Assembly (NCBI RefSeq): GCF_028596025.1
Contig: NZ_CP117167.1
Span: forward strand, 2,790,001-2,854,000
From: Mucilaginibacter jinjuensis
Lineage (GTDB): Bacteria > Bacteroidota > Bacteroidia > Sphingobacteriales > Sphingobacteriaceae
Direction of reading: 5' to 3'
DNA: 64,000 nt
The notes under the pieces are model-generated. The model ran no database searches. It had not been told where the DNA came from and worked only from the letters and a program-made list of their open reading frames with translations. The translations under genes and the position numbers were made by a program. This document shows positions 52,631 through 61,013 of the stretch, piece after piece. How positions within the stretch are numbered: the stretch's first letter is position 1; each line of letters starts with the position of its first letter.

Positions 52631-53623
52631 ATGTTAATAAAATCACTATTTAAAGCCCTTACGGTTTCTGTACTTTTAATGGCCACTACAGTAGCCCATG
52701 CACAAAATGAAACTGGCTGGCGCATTGGTTTTGGTGTTAGTCCGGGTGTGCCAATTAAAGATCCTTTTGCTTTTACCCTTGGAGGCGATGTAAGGCTGCA
52801 AAAAAACTTCAATAACAAATTTGCTGCAACACTTACCGCTGGTTTTACTCATTATTTCGAGAAAGATCATTTTATTGGCTATAGCCAGTATGGCAGCCCG
52901 TTTAATGTAATACCTGTTAAAGCCGGTGCTAAATTTTTCCTGTATGATAATTTGTATGTGGCCGGTGAAGCGGGCGCAGGCTTTGGTTTTGAGCAATGGG
53001 GGACTTCTTTTCTATGGTCGCCGTCGGTTGGTGTTGCCTTTAAAAATGGGTTAGACTTAAGTATCAGGTATGAGGATTTTACCAGAAGTAGTGTTACCAA
53101 AGATATATCATTGCGTTTAGCCTATGGTTTGGATACCCGGAAATTGGTTCCGCATAAAAGAACAAATGGAGACAGCGATTGGAAATTGGCTATCGGCCTT
53201 AATCCGGGTATATCACAAAATGATGGTTTTGTATTGGGTGGCGAAGCCGGTATTTATAAACCAATTGCACGCAATCTCGAAGCTTATGCCACCGCAGGTG
53301 TTACGCATTATTTTGATATGTATCAGTATTACTATAACATGACCAGTTATGATACCTACAGCTATGGTGCAAAAAGATCAGGCAAAAGTATCATTCCTGT
53401 TAAAGCGGGTTTAAGGTTATATGCAGGTAATCAATTTTATATAAGCGGAGATGCCGGTGCTGCTTTTGTGTCTGATGGTGATGTGGCATTTGCATACTCG
53501 CCAACTATAGGCCTTGCCTTTAAAAATGGAGTAGATATTGGCGCTAAATATGATGGTTATACCGGCGGAAACTATATCCCCTCGGCTATATCGCTTAAGT
53601 TAGCTTATCGTTTTAAACTCTAA
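52631..53623 (+). CDS. Outer-membrane protein with two tandem copies of a barrel-like domain (330 aa)
   Basis: Exported protein of unknown function. Signal peptide: MLIKSLFKALTVSVLLMATTVAHAQN. Two copies of the same domain follow: residues about 27-160 (WRIGFGVSPGVPI...FAFTLGGDV, PVKAGAKFFLYDNLYVAGEAGAGFGF, VAFKNGLDLSIRYEDF, ISLRLAYGL) and about 175-330 (WKLAIGLNPGI, IPVKAGLRLYAGNQFYISGDAGAAF, LAFKNGVDIGAKYDGY, ISLKLAYRF). The C-terminal region of the preceding gene shows the same blocks. The end YRFKL is a C-terminal aromatic-type motif. It lies 68 bases after the STN gene and probably belongs to the same unit. Confidence 0.82.
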   Translation: MLIKSLFKALTVSVLLMATTVAHAQNETGWRIGFGVSPGVPIKDPFAFTLGGDVRLQKNFNNKFAATLTAGFTHYFEKDHFIGYSQYGSPFNVIPVKAGAKFFLYDNLYVAGEAGAGFGFEQWGTSFLWSPSVGVAFKNGLDLSIRYEDFTRSSVTKDISLRLAYGLDTRKLVPHKRTNGDSDWKLAIGLNPGISQNDGFVLGGEAGIYKPIARNLEAYATAGVTHYFDMYQYYYNMTSYDTYSYGAKRSGKSIIPVKAGLRLYAGNQFYISGDAGAAFVSDGDVAFAYSPTIGLAFKNGVDIGAKYDGYTGGNYIPSAISLKLAYRFKL

Positions 53624-53641
53624 AAGCTTTAGTTATCTGTT

Positions 53642-53684
53642 AATAGCCCAAACGACTGCATTTTTTGCAGCCGTTTGGGCTATT
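53642..53684. terminator. Bidirectional terminator between outer-membrane and PepSY-like genes
   Basis: AATAGCCCAAACG (53642-53654) and CGTTTGGGCTATT (53672-53684), with CTGCA/TGCAG continuing the stem after one mismatch and a T-rich loop, form a long hairpin between convergent genes. Confidence 0.85.
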
Positions 53685-53713
53685 GCAAAGCTGCACGCCT
53701 AAAGAATAAGCTA

Positions 53714-54142
53714 TTAGTCTTTTTTTAAAAAACCGCCCTTTTCGTCGAAAATAAGGTCTTTCCCATTAACCTCAGCTTCATACATAATTGTGCCTTTAGC
53801 ATCAGTGATCTTTCCGGCTTCCTTAATTTTAGCGCCGTGATAATTTTGCTTAACATAGGCGGCTACTCCCGCGGGTAATTGGGCGGGTGTAATGGCTACA
53901 ACTTCCTCAATAAATTCGCCGGCCGGTGTAAATTGTACCGACATATCTTCGCCTGATTTTCCTCCCCAGTTTGCTTCGTAATTTGATTTTTCTTTTTCCC
54001 AGGTAATTTTACTTGCAGCAGGATACTTTTTCATAATAGCTGCTTTTGCAGCTGCCGGCACCTTGCTTTCAGAAACTTTCTGACCAATAGCAACTCCTGT
54101 AATTGCAGTTAGCAACAATACATTTAAAATGCTCTTTTTCAT
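53714..54142 (-). CDS. PepSY-like (BLIP-like) exported protein (142 aa)
   Basis: Periplasmic or secreted small protein of the PepSY-like/beta-lactamase-inhibitor-like group. Signal peptide up to about residue 20 (MKKSILNVLLLTAITGVAIG). Two repeated units follow: AAKAAIMKKYPAASKITWEKEKSNYEANW at about 30-58 and ITPAQLPAGVAAYVKQNYHGAKIKEAGKI at about 82-110. The motif KITWEKEKSNYEA is the family hallmark. It lies between convergent and divergent genes with no clear partner. The ATG at 54142 is preferred over the TTG six codons upstream. Function is unknown. Confidence 0.83.
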   Translation of the reverse strand: MKKSILNVLLLTAITGVAIGQKVSESKVPAAAKAAIMKKYPAASKITWEKEKSNYEANWGGKSGEDMSVQFTPAGEFIEEVVAITPAQLPAGVAAYVKQNYHGAKIKEAGKITDAKGTIMYEAEVNGKDLIFDEKGGFLKKD

Positions 54143-54236
54143 AATGATGTTTTTTTTCAATATTAAAATGGCATTCTGTTTTTTCTCTGTATAAAGTTGC
54201 TGTCGGTGATAATTTCAGGAGTAATGAAAAACTATA

Positions 54237-55406
54237 TTAAATACCAACAGGAAGGGTAAACCAAAAGGTTGAGCCTTTCCCTTGTTCGGATATTACCCCA
54301 ATATCGCCGCCGTGTTGTTTAACAATTTCGGCTGCAATATAAAGCCCGAGGCCAAGCCCTGTTTGCACCCCGCTTGGGTCAGAGCGGTAATACCGGCGGA
54401 AGATATGCGGCAGTTTATCTGCATGTATGCCGGGGCCACGGTCCTGTACTTCAACTTTCACAAAACCAGGTGTTTTTTCTACCCCGATTATAATTGCCGA
54501 ACCCGGGGCATATTTCAATGCATTTTGTACCAGGTTAGTCAGTACACGCTCAATCTTTTCAGAGTCAGCTGTTAAACTAATGCTCGTGTTACCTTCAATG
54601 GTTAAATCCTTTTTGGCAACTAACTTAATATAATCCTTACAATTATTGATGACGGTTTCCAGGTTAATGGCGGTTCGCTTTAAGTCGAATGTTTTTTCAG
54701 TGAGCCGTATTGCGTCGAACATATCATTGGCCATGCCGGATAATTTCTGGACACTTTTGTTAACCTGTTCAATTAATGAAGCATCATCCGGGTGTTTTAA
54801 GCCCAATACCTGTGCCGCGGCCTTAAGGGCAGTAAGCGGCGTCCGTAATTCATGGCTTGCAACCTCAATAAATTTATCGCGCTGCGAGAGCAGGTTGATA
54901 TTGTCATTACGCAGCTCGGTTTGTTCCATCACCACTTTTGCGAGGCGTTGCAGCAACTCCCGTTCTTTGGTACTCAGGCTTCTTGGTGTTTGGTCTATCA
55001 GGCATAAGGTGCCAATAATAAATCCGTCGGGCGTTATAACCGGCGCAGCAGCATAAAAACGGATCATAATTTCGCCGGTCACGTAGGGATGGCTCGCCAA
55101 AATAGGGTGCTGGCTGGCATCTTCAATCAACATCACTTCCGGCTGTAATATTGCCAGGGTGCAAAAGCCTTCGGCGCGGCCAACGCTTTCTATTTCACCC
55201 AGGCCCACAGCAGCTTTTATATATTCGGTATTAGCATCAAGGAAAGAGATATGACTAATCGGCACAGCAAATAACTCACAGGCTAACCGGCAAATACTAT
55301 CGAATGCCGTCTCTTTTTCTGATCCGGCAATCTGGTAACGCTCAAGCGCAGCTACACGTTCTGCATCATTTTCGGGGATGATATCTATGCCAGGGGATTT
55401 GCTCAT
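54237..55406 (-). CDS. GAF-domain sensor histidine kinase (389 aa)
   Basis: Soluble sensor kinase. A GAF domain spans residues about 25-165 (CRLACELFAVPISHISFLDANTEYIKAAVG, then GFCTLAILQPEVMLIEDAS). The HisKA motif SHELRTPLTALKAA is at about residues 187-200. The ATPase domain has the N box (VLTNLVQNALKYAP), G1 (DRGPGIHADKLPHIF) and G2 (GVQTGLGLGLYIA). There is no membrane segment. It is divergent from the large hybrid kinase gene across 166 bases, with no response regulator beside it, so signalling partners must lie elsewhere. Confidence 0.94.
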   Translation of the reverse strand: MSKSPGIDIIPENDAERVAALERYQIAGSEKETAFDSICRLACELFAVPISHISFLDANTEYIKAAVGLGEIESVGRAEGFCTLAILQPEVMLIEDASQHPILASHPYVTGEIMIRFYAAAPVITPDGFIIGTLCLIDQTPRSLSTKERELLQRLAKVVMEQTELRNDNINLLSQRDKFIEVASHELRTPLTALKAAAQVLGLKHPDDASLIEQVNKSVQKLSGMANDMFDAIRLTEKTFDLKRTAINLETVINNCKDYIKLVAKKDLTIEGNTSISLTADSEKIERVLTNLVQNALKYAPGSAIIIGVEKTPGFVKVEVQDRGPGIHADKLPHIFRRYYRSDPSGVQTGLGLGLYIAAEIVKQHGGDIGVISEQGKGSTFWFTLPVGI

Positions 55407-55572
55407 AAGTATCTGCTAAGCTACAACTTAGCATGATAATTTAGTAAACAAAATGTTTGTAACAAACTATACTATTTTATTTTGAGCATCTGTGGATCCC
55501 AAAATACCTCATCTATATTTTAGCTGTCCCATCACCTTATTTTTTATCTTTATTTTTTTATTAATATCAGAA

Positions 55573-58500
55573 ATGAATTTACGCGAAACCGAAAGTACTG
55601 AACAGTTTTTATCAGGCGGGGGTGAAATGGGCAAATTAATCCGTTCTATGGACTGGTCAAAAACGGCTTTGGGCCCGGTTGAAAGCTGGCCGCAAAGTTT
55701 ACGTACATCGGTAAGCTTATGTTTATCCTCTACATTTCCAATCCTTATCGCGTGGGGGCCAGAAACCATCCAGATTTATAACGATAGTTACCGGCCTATT
55801 TGCGGCGAGATGCATCCACGTTCTATGGGCATGAATTTCCGTATTTGTTGGGAATCTGCACTTGAAGTGGTTGGCGATAAATTTACACGTGGGCAACAGG
55901 GCGAGGGTACGTACATTACCGACCAGCGGATGTTTTTAGAGCGCTACGGTTACCTGGAAGAAGCATGGATGACTTTCTCTTTCGCGCCCATCCGTGATGA
56001 ATCCGGCGGTGTGGGTGGTATATTTCACCCTATTACAGAAACCACCGAGAAAATGCTGGCCGGGCGCCGTACGCAGGTTCTGCGTGATTTGGGTGCAGCC
56101 ATTGGTAAAGCCAAATCGGTTACCGAGATTGCAGATATAACAAATGCACAGTACGATAGCTATCAGTTAGATCTACCCTTTATGCTGTTCTATGAACTGG
56201 CTGGCAATGAGGCTAAACTGATAAGTGCTGCAGGAGTTTCGGAAGACAGCGTTTTAGCGCCGTCGGTTATATCGCTTTTGGGCGATAGCTGGCCTTTAAA
56301 GCAAGTGACCGATACCGGCGAAATGCTGGAAGTGCCGGAGTTGCAAAAAATATTCGGGGATTTTCACAGCGGCCCCTATGAAGGTGCACCGCATACGGCG
56401 ATCATCCTGCCGGTTAGGATCTCTGGCCAAAATGACCTTTTTGGTTTCATCATTGCAGGAGTTAGCGCTTGCCGGGCATTAGACCGCGCTTATTTGAATT
56501 TTTATGACCAGCTTGCCGGTACCTATAATACAGCGATCTCTAATGTATATGCCTATGAGCAGGAGCAAAAACGTGCAGAGGCACTGGCGGAGATCGACCG
56601 TTCTAAAACGGCATTCTTTAGCAATGTGAGCCATGAGTTCCGTACGCCGCTAACACTGATGCTTGGCCCGTTGGAAGACCTTTTGCAAACAGAATTAGAC
56701 GAACACAAAAAAGCACAGATTGACGCTACGCATCGCAATGCCATGCGTTTGCTTAAATTGGTAAATAACCTGCTGGACTATAGCAGGGTAGAAGCCGGCC
56801 GGGTGCAGGCTGCTTATCAACTGATAGATTTAGCCGTGCTGACAACGGATCTGGCCAGTAGTTTCCGGTCGATTATTGAAAAGGCGGGCATGGAACTAAT
56901 TGTTGATTGTGAATCTTTACCAGGAGCATTTTATGCCGATAGGCAAATGTGGGAAAAGATTGTATTGAACTTATTGTCCAACGCTTTTAAATATACATTG
57001 GAAGGCCGCATTACGGTTAACTTAATACAGGAAGGAAATTATGCGGTGCTCAAAGTTACAGATACGGGCGTAGGCATTCCCGAAAAAGAATTGCCGCACA
57101 TGTTTGAGCGCTTTCACCGGGTAGAAAACTCGGCAGGGCGTACCCATGAAGGAACGGGTATTGGTTTGTCATTGGTGCATGAATTGGTACATTTACATGG
57201 TGGAGAAATCGGCGTAACAAGCACAGAAGGAACCGGCAGTGTGTTTACCGTAAAAATCCCTTCAGGAAAATCACATTTGCCCGCAGCTCAGGTGGTTGAT
57301 AGCATCCGAGAAACAGATTTTGCTGCAGTGACCGCTCCTTTTATCCGTGAAGCCTATAGCTTGCTGCAGGATGAGGCCGGGCAGGGTTCTGATGATGTTA
57401 CACGTACAACAAGCGATGTAGTGAGTAGCCAGGATAATAGCGTGAATAAGGAAACCCATATCCTGGTTGTTGATGACAATGCGGATATGCGAGCCTATCT
57501 CAAACGTTTGTTAGAACCGTTTTTTACCATTCAGACTGCGATAAACGGCGCTGATGCCTTAGCGCAAATTAAACAGGAAACGCCTTCATTGATTTTAAGC
57601 GATATGATGATGCCTGTGATGGACGGCAAAGCACTTTTGCAGCATATTCGTGGTAATGAAGATACTTATCGATTACCGGTTATTTTTCTGTCGGCCCGTG
57701 CGGGTGAGGAGGCGCGGATAGATGGGCTGGAAGCCGGTGCAGATGATTATCTGGTAAAGCCTTTCTCGGCAGCAGAATTGCTGACAAAGGTTCGTGCGCA
57801 GATCAATATCAGCAGAGCGCGTGGGCACGCAGAAGAACAATTGCGCAGTTTGTTAACCGAAGCCCCTGTAGCCATGGCAATTTACCGGGGAGCGAATCAT
57901 GTTATTGAATTAGCCAATCAGCGTATGCTTGCCTATTGGGGGCGTAGCAGGGAGGCAACTGCCAGGCGCCCGTTATTTGAAGCTATTCCTGAATTGGCAG
58001 AACAAGGTTTCCGGCAAATTATGGATAACGTATTTCAGACTGGTGAACGATATGTTTCGGTCGAGTTGCCTGTAGTATTATACCGGTTTGGTAAGGAGGA
58101 AACAGCCTACGTTAACCTGACTATAGAAGCTTTAAAGGACGAAAACAAACTGATCAACGGTATGATAGCTGTTGCAGCGGACGTTACAGCACAGGTAAAT
58201 GCCCGTTTAGAACTTGAAAGGGTAAGCGACACCCTGCGGCTGGCCATGGATTCTACAGGCATGGGTATCTACAGAATTACCCTGGCTTCTGATCTTTTGG
58301 AAGTATCGCCACGTGCAAGAAATATACATGCTATTCCGCCTGATGAGGTGCTGTCTTATGAAAGTACATTATCCGTTGTGGTTCCAGAACACCGGGAGCG
58401 TTTTAGGCAGGCAATAGCCAGGGCCGTGGAAGAAAAAGGCAGTTTCAGCGAAGATTACCAGATCCAGCCTTTCGATGGCAGCAAGCGCAGATGGATAAAT

Positions 58501-59268
58501 TCGACAGGTAAAGTAGAGCTCGATGGAAAGGGAGAAGTGATTTCGGTTGTTGGTACCATCTATGATATAACAGAAAGTAAAGAAGATGACTTGCGTAAAA
58601 ATGATTTTATCGGCATGGTGAGCCATGAATTGAAAACGCCTCTGACATCCTTAAATGGTTATTCTCAGATGGGGGTGTTAAATGCCCGGAAAAAAGAGGA
58701 TGCCTTTAGTGCGTCCTTATTCGAAAAAGTAAATAACCAGGTACGTAAGATGAATGGCCTGATCAATAGTTTTTTGAATGTGTCGCGGCTGGATTCGGGT
58801 AAAATCTATTTGAATATTACAACATTTCGCCTGGATGATCTTATCCGGGAGGTTGTAGATGAGGTGAGTGTTACAGCAGGTAACCAAAGTTTTGAGATAA
58901 ACTGCGATGAAACAACATTAGCTGCAGACCGTGAAAAGATTGGAACTGTATTAACTAACCTGCTAAGCAATGCGGTTAAATATGCTAAGGATGGGCTGGT
59001 AAAGATTAACTGTGTTGTTAGTGAAAAAGATTTAACAATTAGTGTAAGTGATGAAGGGGTTGGGATTAAGCCCAATGATCTTGAACACTTGTTTGAGCGA
59101 TATTACCGGGCAGAAAACGACCAGACAAAGTATATATCAGGTTTTGGGATCGGCTTGTACTTAAGTGCAGAGATCATTAACCGCCATGGCGGCCGCATTT
59201 GGGCAGAGAGCGAATTAGGTAAAGGCTCTGTTTTTTATTTTACATTACCCTATGTGGTATTATCTTAA
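55573..59268 (+). CDS. Large hybrid histidine kinase with two kinase modules (1231 aa)
   Basis: Soluble multidomain sensor. In order: an N-terminal PAS-like part (about 1-160, including IAWGPETIQIYNDSYRPICGE), a GAF-like part (about 175-330), a first HisKA with SHEFRTPLT near residue 353 and its ATPase (DTGVGIP, GTGIGLSLVHELV), a receiver at about 629-750 (phospho-Asp near 676 in LILSDMMMPVMDG), two PAS domains (about 755-1005), a second HisKA with SHELKTPLT near residue 1017, and a final ATPase (DEGVGIK, GFGIGLYLSAEII). It could therefore phosphorylate both its own receiver and another partner. ATG 55573 is chosen; the longer frame begins with GTG at 55492. Confidence 0.92.
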   Translation: MNLRETESTEQFLSGGGEMGKLIRSMDWSKTALGPVESWPQSLRTSVSLCLSSTFPILIAWGPETIQIYNDSYRPICGEMHPRSMGMNFRICWESALEVVGDKFTRGQQGEGTYITDQRMFLERYGYLEEAWMTFSFAPIRDESGGVGGIFHPITETTEKMLAGRRTQVLRDLGAAIGKAKSVTEIADITNAQYDSYQLDLPFMLFYELAGNEAKLISAAGVSEDSVLAPSVISLLGDSWPLKQVTDTGEMLEVPELQKIFGDFHSGPYEGAPHTAIILPVRISGQNDLFGFIIAGVSACRALDRAYLNFYDQLAGTYNTAISNVYAYEQEQKRAEALAEIDRSKTAFFSNVSHEFRTPLTLMLGPLEDLLQTELDEHKKAQIDATHRNAMRLLKLVNNLLDYSRVEAGRVQAAYQLIDLAVLTTDLASSFRSIIEKAGMELIVDCESLPGAFYADRQMWEKIVLNLLSNAFKYTLEGRITVNLIQEGNYAVLKVTDTGVGIPEKELPHMFERFHRVENSAGRTHEGTGIGLSLVHELVHLHGGEIGVTSTEGTGSVFTVKIPSGKSHLPAAQVVDSIRETDFAAVTAPFIREAYSLLQDEAGQGSDDVTRTTSDVVSSQDNSVNKETHILVVDDNADMRAYLKRLLEPFFTIQTAINGADALAQIKQETPSLILSDMMMPVMDGKALLQHIRGNEDTYRLPVIFLSARAGEEARIDGLEAGADDYLVKPFSAAELLTKVRAQINISRARGHAEEQLRSLLTEAPVAMAIYRGANHVIELANQRMLAYWGRSREATARRPLFEAIPELAEQGFRQIMDNVFQTGERYVSVELPVVLYRFGKEETAYVNLTIEALKDENKLINGMIAVAADVTAQVNARLELERVSDTLRLAMDSTGMGIYRITLASDLLEVSPRARNIHAIPPDEVLSYESTLSVVVPEHRERFRQAIARAVEEKGSFSEDYQIQPFDGSKRRWINSTGKVELDGKGEVISVVGTIYDITESKEDDLRKNDFIGMVSHELKTPLTSLNGYSQMGVLNARKKEDAFSASLFEKVNNQVRKMNGLINSFLNVSRLDSGKIYLNITTFRLDDLIREVVDEVSVTAGNQSFEINCDETTLAADREKIGTVLTNLLSNAVKYAKDGLVKINCVVSEKDLTISVSDEGVGIKPNDLEHLFERYYRAENDQTKYISGFGIGLYLSAEIINRHGGRIWAESELGKGSVFYFTLPYVVLS

Positions 59269-59282
59269 ATATGAAAAATATC

Positions 59283-59298
59283 CTTGTAAGGTTACAAG
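59283..59298. promoter_or_regulatory. Short palindrome downstream of the hybrid kinase
   Basis: CTTGTAA and TTACAAG (7-base arms, GG centre) lie at 59283-59298, 168 bases upstream of the metallophosphoesterase gene. Possible operator. Confidence 0.3.
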
Positions 59299-59465
59299 AG
59301 GCGATAATTAATGCAGCTTATTGAAGGTTTGTAAAGGGTTGGTTTTCAAAATGCTGACCGATTAAACTCTACCAGGCTGCCTAATGTGCATGAGCTATAA
59401 AATTATTTGAAGTTTTATAACTTAGAATATCGCAGCCCCACCATTGCCTGGGCACAAAAATCAAA

Positions 59466-60392
59466 ATGATAGGAAAAATTACCGTTTGCCGTTTTGTTTT
59501 CTGCTTAGGCATGATATGCTTTCCTCATTTAATTATCGCTCAGGTTCAACACCCCGTAATAGATTTTGTAAGCGATACCCAGGCCCCTTTGTTTGTAGAA
59601 CGGATCATCCGTAAAATAAACCATAATGAGAAAGCTACCGAAATGATTTTTAAGGATATAATAACCATACATCCGGCAAGCTTATTTTTATTGGGAGATG
59701 TTGTATCATTAAGCTCCCTGGATTCCAAATGGAATAAAATGGATACCTATCTTAAAAGGTGTAGGGATAGTGCTATACCGGTTTATGCGGCACTCGGAAA
59801 CCATGAGTTTATGTGGAGTTCAGACAAAGGGACACAAAACTTTCAATTGAGGTTCCCGATGCACAAACCTACCGGTTATGTGGAAGTTGTTGATTCGGTA
59901 GCGGTGGTCCTGCTGAATTCTAATTTCAGCAAAATGCAAACAGAGGATATAAAACAGCAGGATGATTGGTATAACCTAGCCATAGCACAGCTGGAAGCCG
60001 ATTCCGCCGTTAAATTTATTGTAGTAGGTTGTCACCATTCACCGTTTACAAACAGTGAGGTTGTTAGCCCATCTATGCAGGTGCAACAGAAATTTGTACC
60101 CGCTTTTATCAGATCGAAGAAGTGTGTACTATTTCTCTCAGGGCATTCACACAATTTTGAACAATTTAAGGTACAAGGCAAATACTTTTTGGTAATAGGT
60201 GGTGGCGGAGGCCCTCATCAGCCTATACGAACGAAGGATGAATCTACACCAGACCTTTCGCCCAACTACAAGCCGATGTTTCATTACCTGGAAGTAAAAC
60301 GGGAACATGATTCTTTGCAGGTAATATCCCGCAGGCTTAAAACCGATTTTTCTGGTTTTGATGATGGATTAAAATTTAATGTGGGCAACTAA
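59466..60392 (+). CDS. Exported metallophosphoesterase (308 aa)
   Basis: Calcineurin-like phosphoesterase with a signal peptide (residues 1-25, FPHLIIAQ). Metal-binding blocks: DFVSDTQAPLFVERI (the D-x-H form is altered to DTQ), FLLGDVVSLSS (GD), ALGNHEFMW (GNHE), VVGCHHSPFT and SGHSHNFEQF (GHxH). All main blocks are present except the first histidine, so metal binding at that site may differ. It acts outside the cytoplasm. The next genes, on the opposite strand, encode a GDPD-like lipoprotein and outer-membrane proteins. The substrate is unknown. Confidence 0.88.
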   Translation: MIGKITVCRFVFCLGMICFPHLIIAQVQHPVIDFVSDTQAPLFVERIIRKINHNEKATEMIFKDIITIHPASLFLLGDVVSLSSLDSKWNKMDTYLKRCRDSAIPVYAALGNHEFMWSSDKGTQNFQLRFPMHKPTGYVEVVDSVAVVLLNSNFSKMQTEDIKQQDDWYNLAIAQLEADSAVKFIVVGCHHSPFTNSEVVSPSMQVQQKFVPAFIRSKKCVLFLSGHSHNFEQFKVQGKYFLVIGGGGGPHQPIRTKDESTPDLSPNYKPMFHYLEVKREHDSLQVISRRLKTDFSGFDDGLKFNVGN

Positions 60393-60398
60393 CGGTAA

Positions 60399-60986
60399 CT
60401 AAAACCTGTACCCGCCTCCAAATAATACGGCAATATTTTTGTCAACAAAAGCGCTTGAGTAATAAAACTTGCTCTCTGCATGGATAGAAAACCGGTCGCC
60501 CAGCATGTGCCGGTAACCGAGCGTGCCAGAAAAGTCGGCAATAGAAAAACTGGATGCACTGAAATTACCAGAGGCCTCCGTATTGATTTTATTAAGTAAC
60601 ACAGATTGCCCCATAGCGAAATTAACATAGAAGTTTTGCAGGAACTTCATGGATAACACAATCTGAATAGGGATGGCCGTATTGGCGATATGAATCTCGT
60701 TGGGCTGAGGCGTGTTGAAGGTATATAACCTGTAATAACCACTCTCGATACCCAGGCTTAACAAATGTTCGGGTTCCCACATTACCCTGCCCGTAAATGA
60801 ATAATTAAAACTATTAACATAGCTCTTCCCCAGTTCGAGGTTGTTAAAATAATAATTAGGCCCCACACCGGCGTAAACAGCAAATTTCTTCCTTTTGAGT
60901 TTGGTATAAGTAGTTGTTTGGGCAATTGCGTGTATAGCACAAGCAATGACCAACAGTTTAATAATAATGATTCGTTTTAAATACAT
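60399..60986 (-). CDS. Outer-membrane beta-barrel protein (195 aa)
   Basis: Exported beta-barrel-like protein. The signal peptide is in the first 22 residues (IIIKLLVIACAIHAIAQ). Amphipathic strands follow (FAVYAGVGPNYYFNNLELG, VMWEPEHLLSLGIESGYYRLY, GYRHMLGDRFSIHAESKFYYSS), ending with GGGYRF, whose terminal Phe is the outer-membrane sorting residue. The ATG at 60986 is chosen, as the longer frame opens with GTG. It is the last gene of a three-gene minus-strand group and ends six bases from the convergent phosphoesterase gene. Confidence 0.75.
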   Translation of the reverse strand: MYLKRIIIIKLLVIACAIHAIAQTTTYTKLKRKKFAVYAGVGPNYYFNNLELGKSYVNSFNYSFTGRVMWEPEHLLSLGIESGYYRLYTFNTPQPNEIHIANTAIPIQIVLSMKFLQNFYVNFAMGQSVLLNKINTEASGNFSASSFSIADFSGTLGYRHMLGDRFSIHAESKFYYSSAFVDKNIAVLFGGGYRF

Positions 60987-61013
60987 ATTCACCCTTATTA
61001 ATTATCCAAACCT

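Noticed and set aside
48843..53623. SusCD-type polysaccharide-utilisation locus
   Set aside because: There is no TonB-dependent receptor, SusD protein or glycoside hydrolase, so the STN protein and sigma pair are described without that label.
59269..59465. Additional small gene between the hybrid kinase and the phosphoesterase
   Set aside because: The frames present are short and carry no family signal. Only a palindrome was noted.
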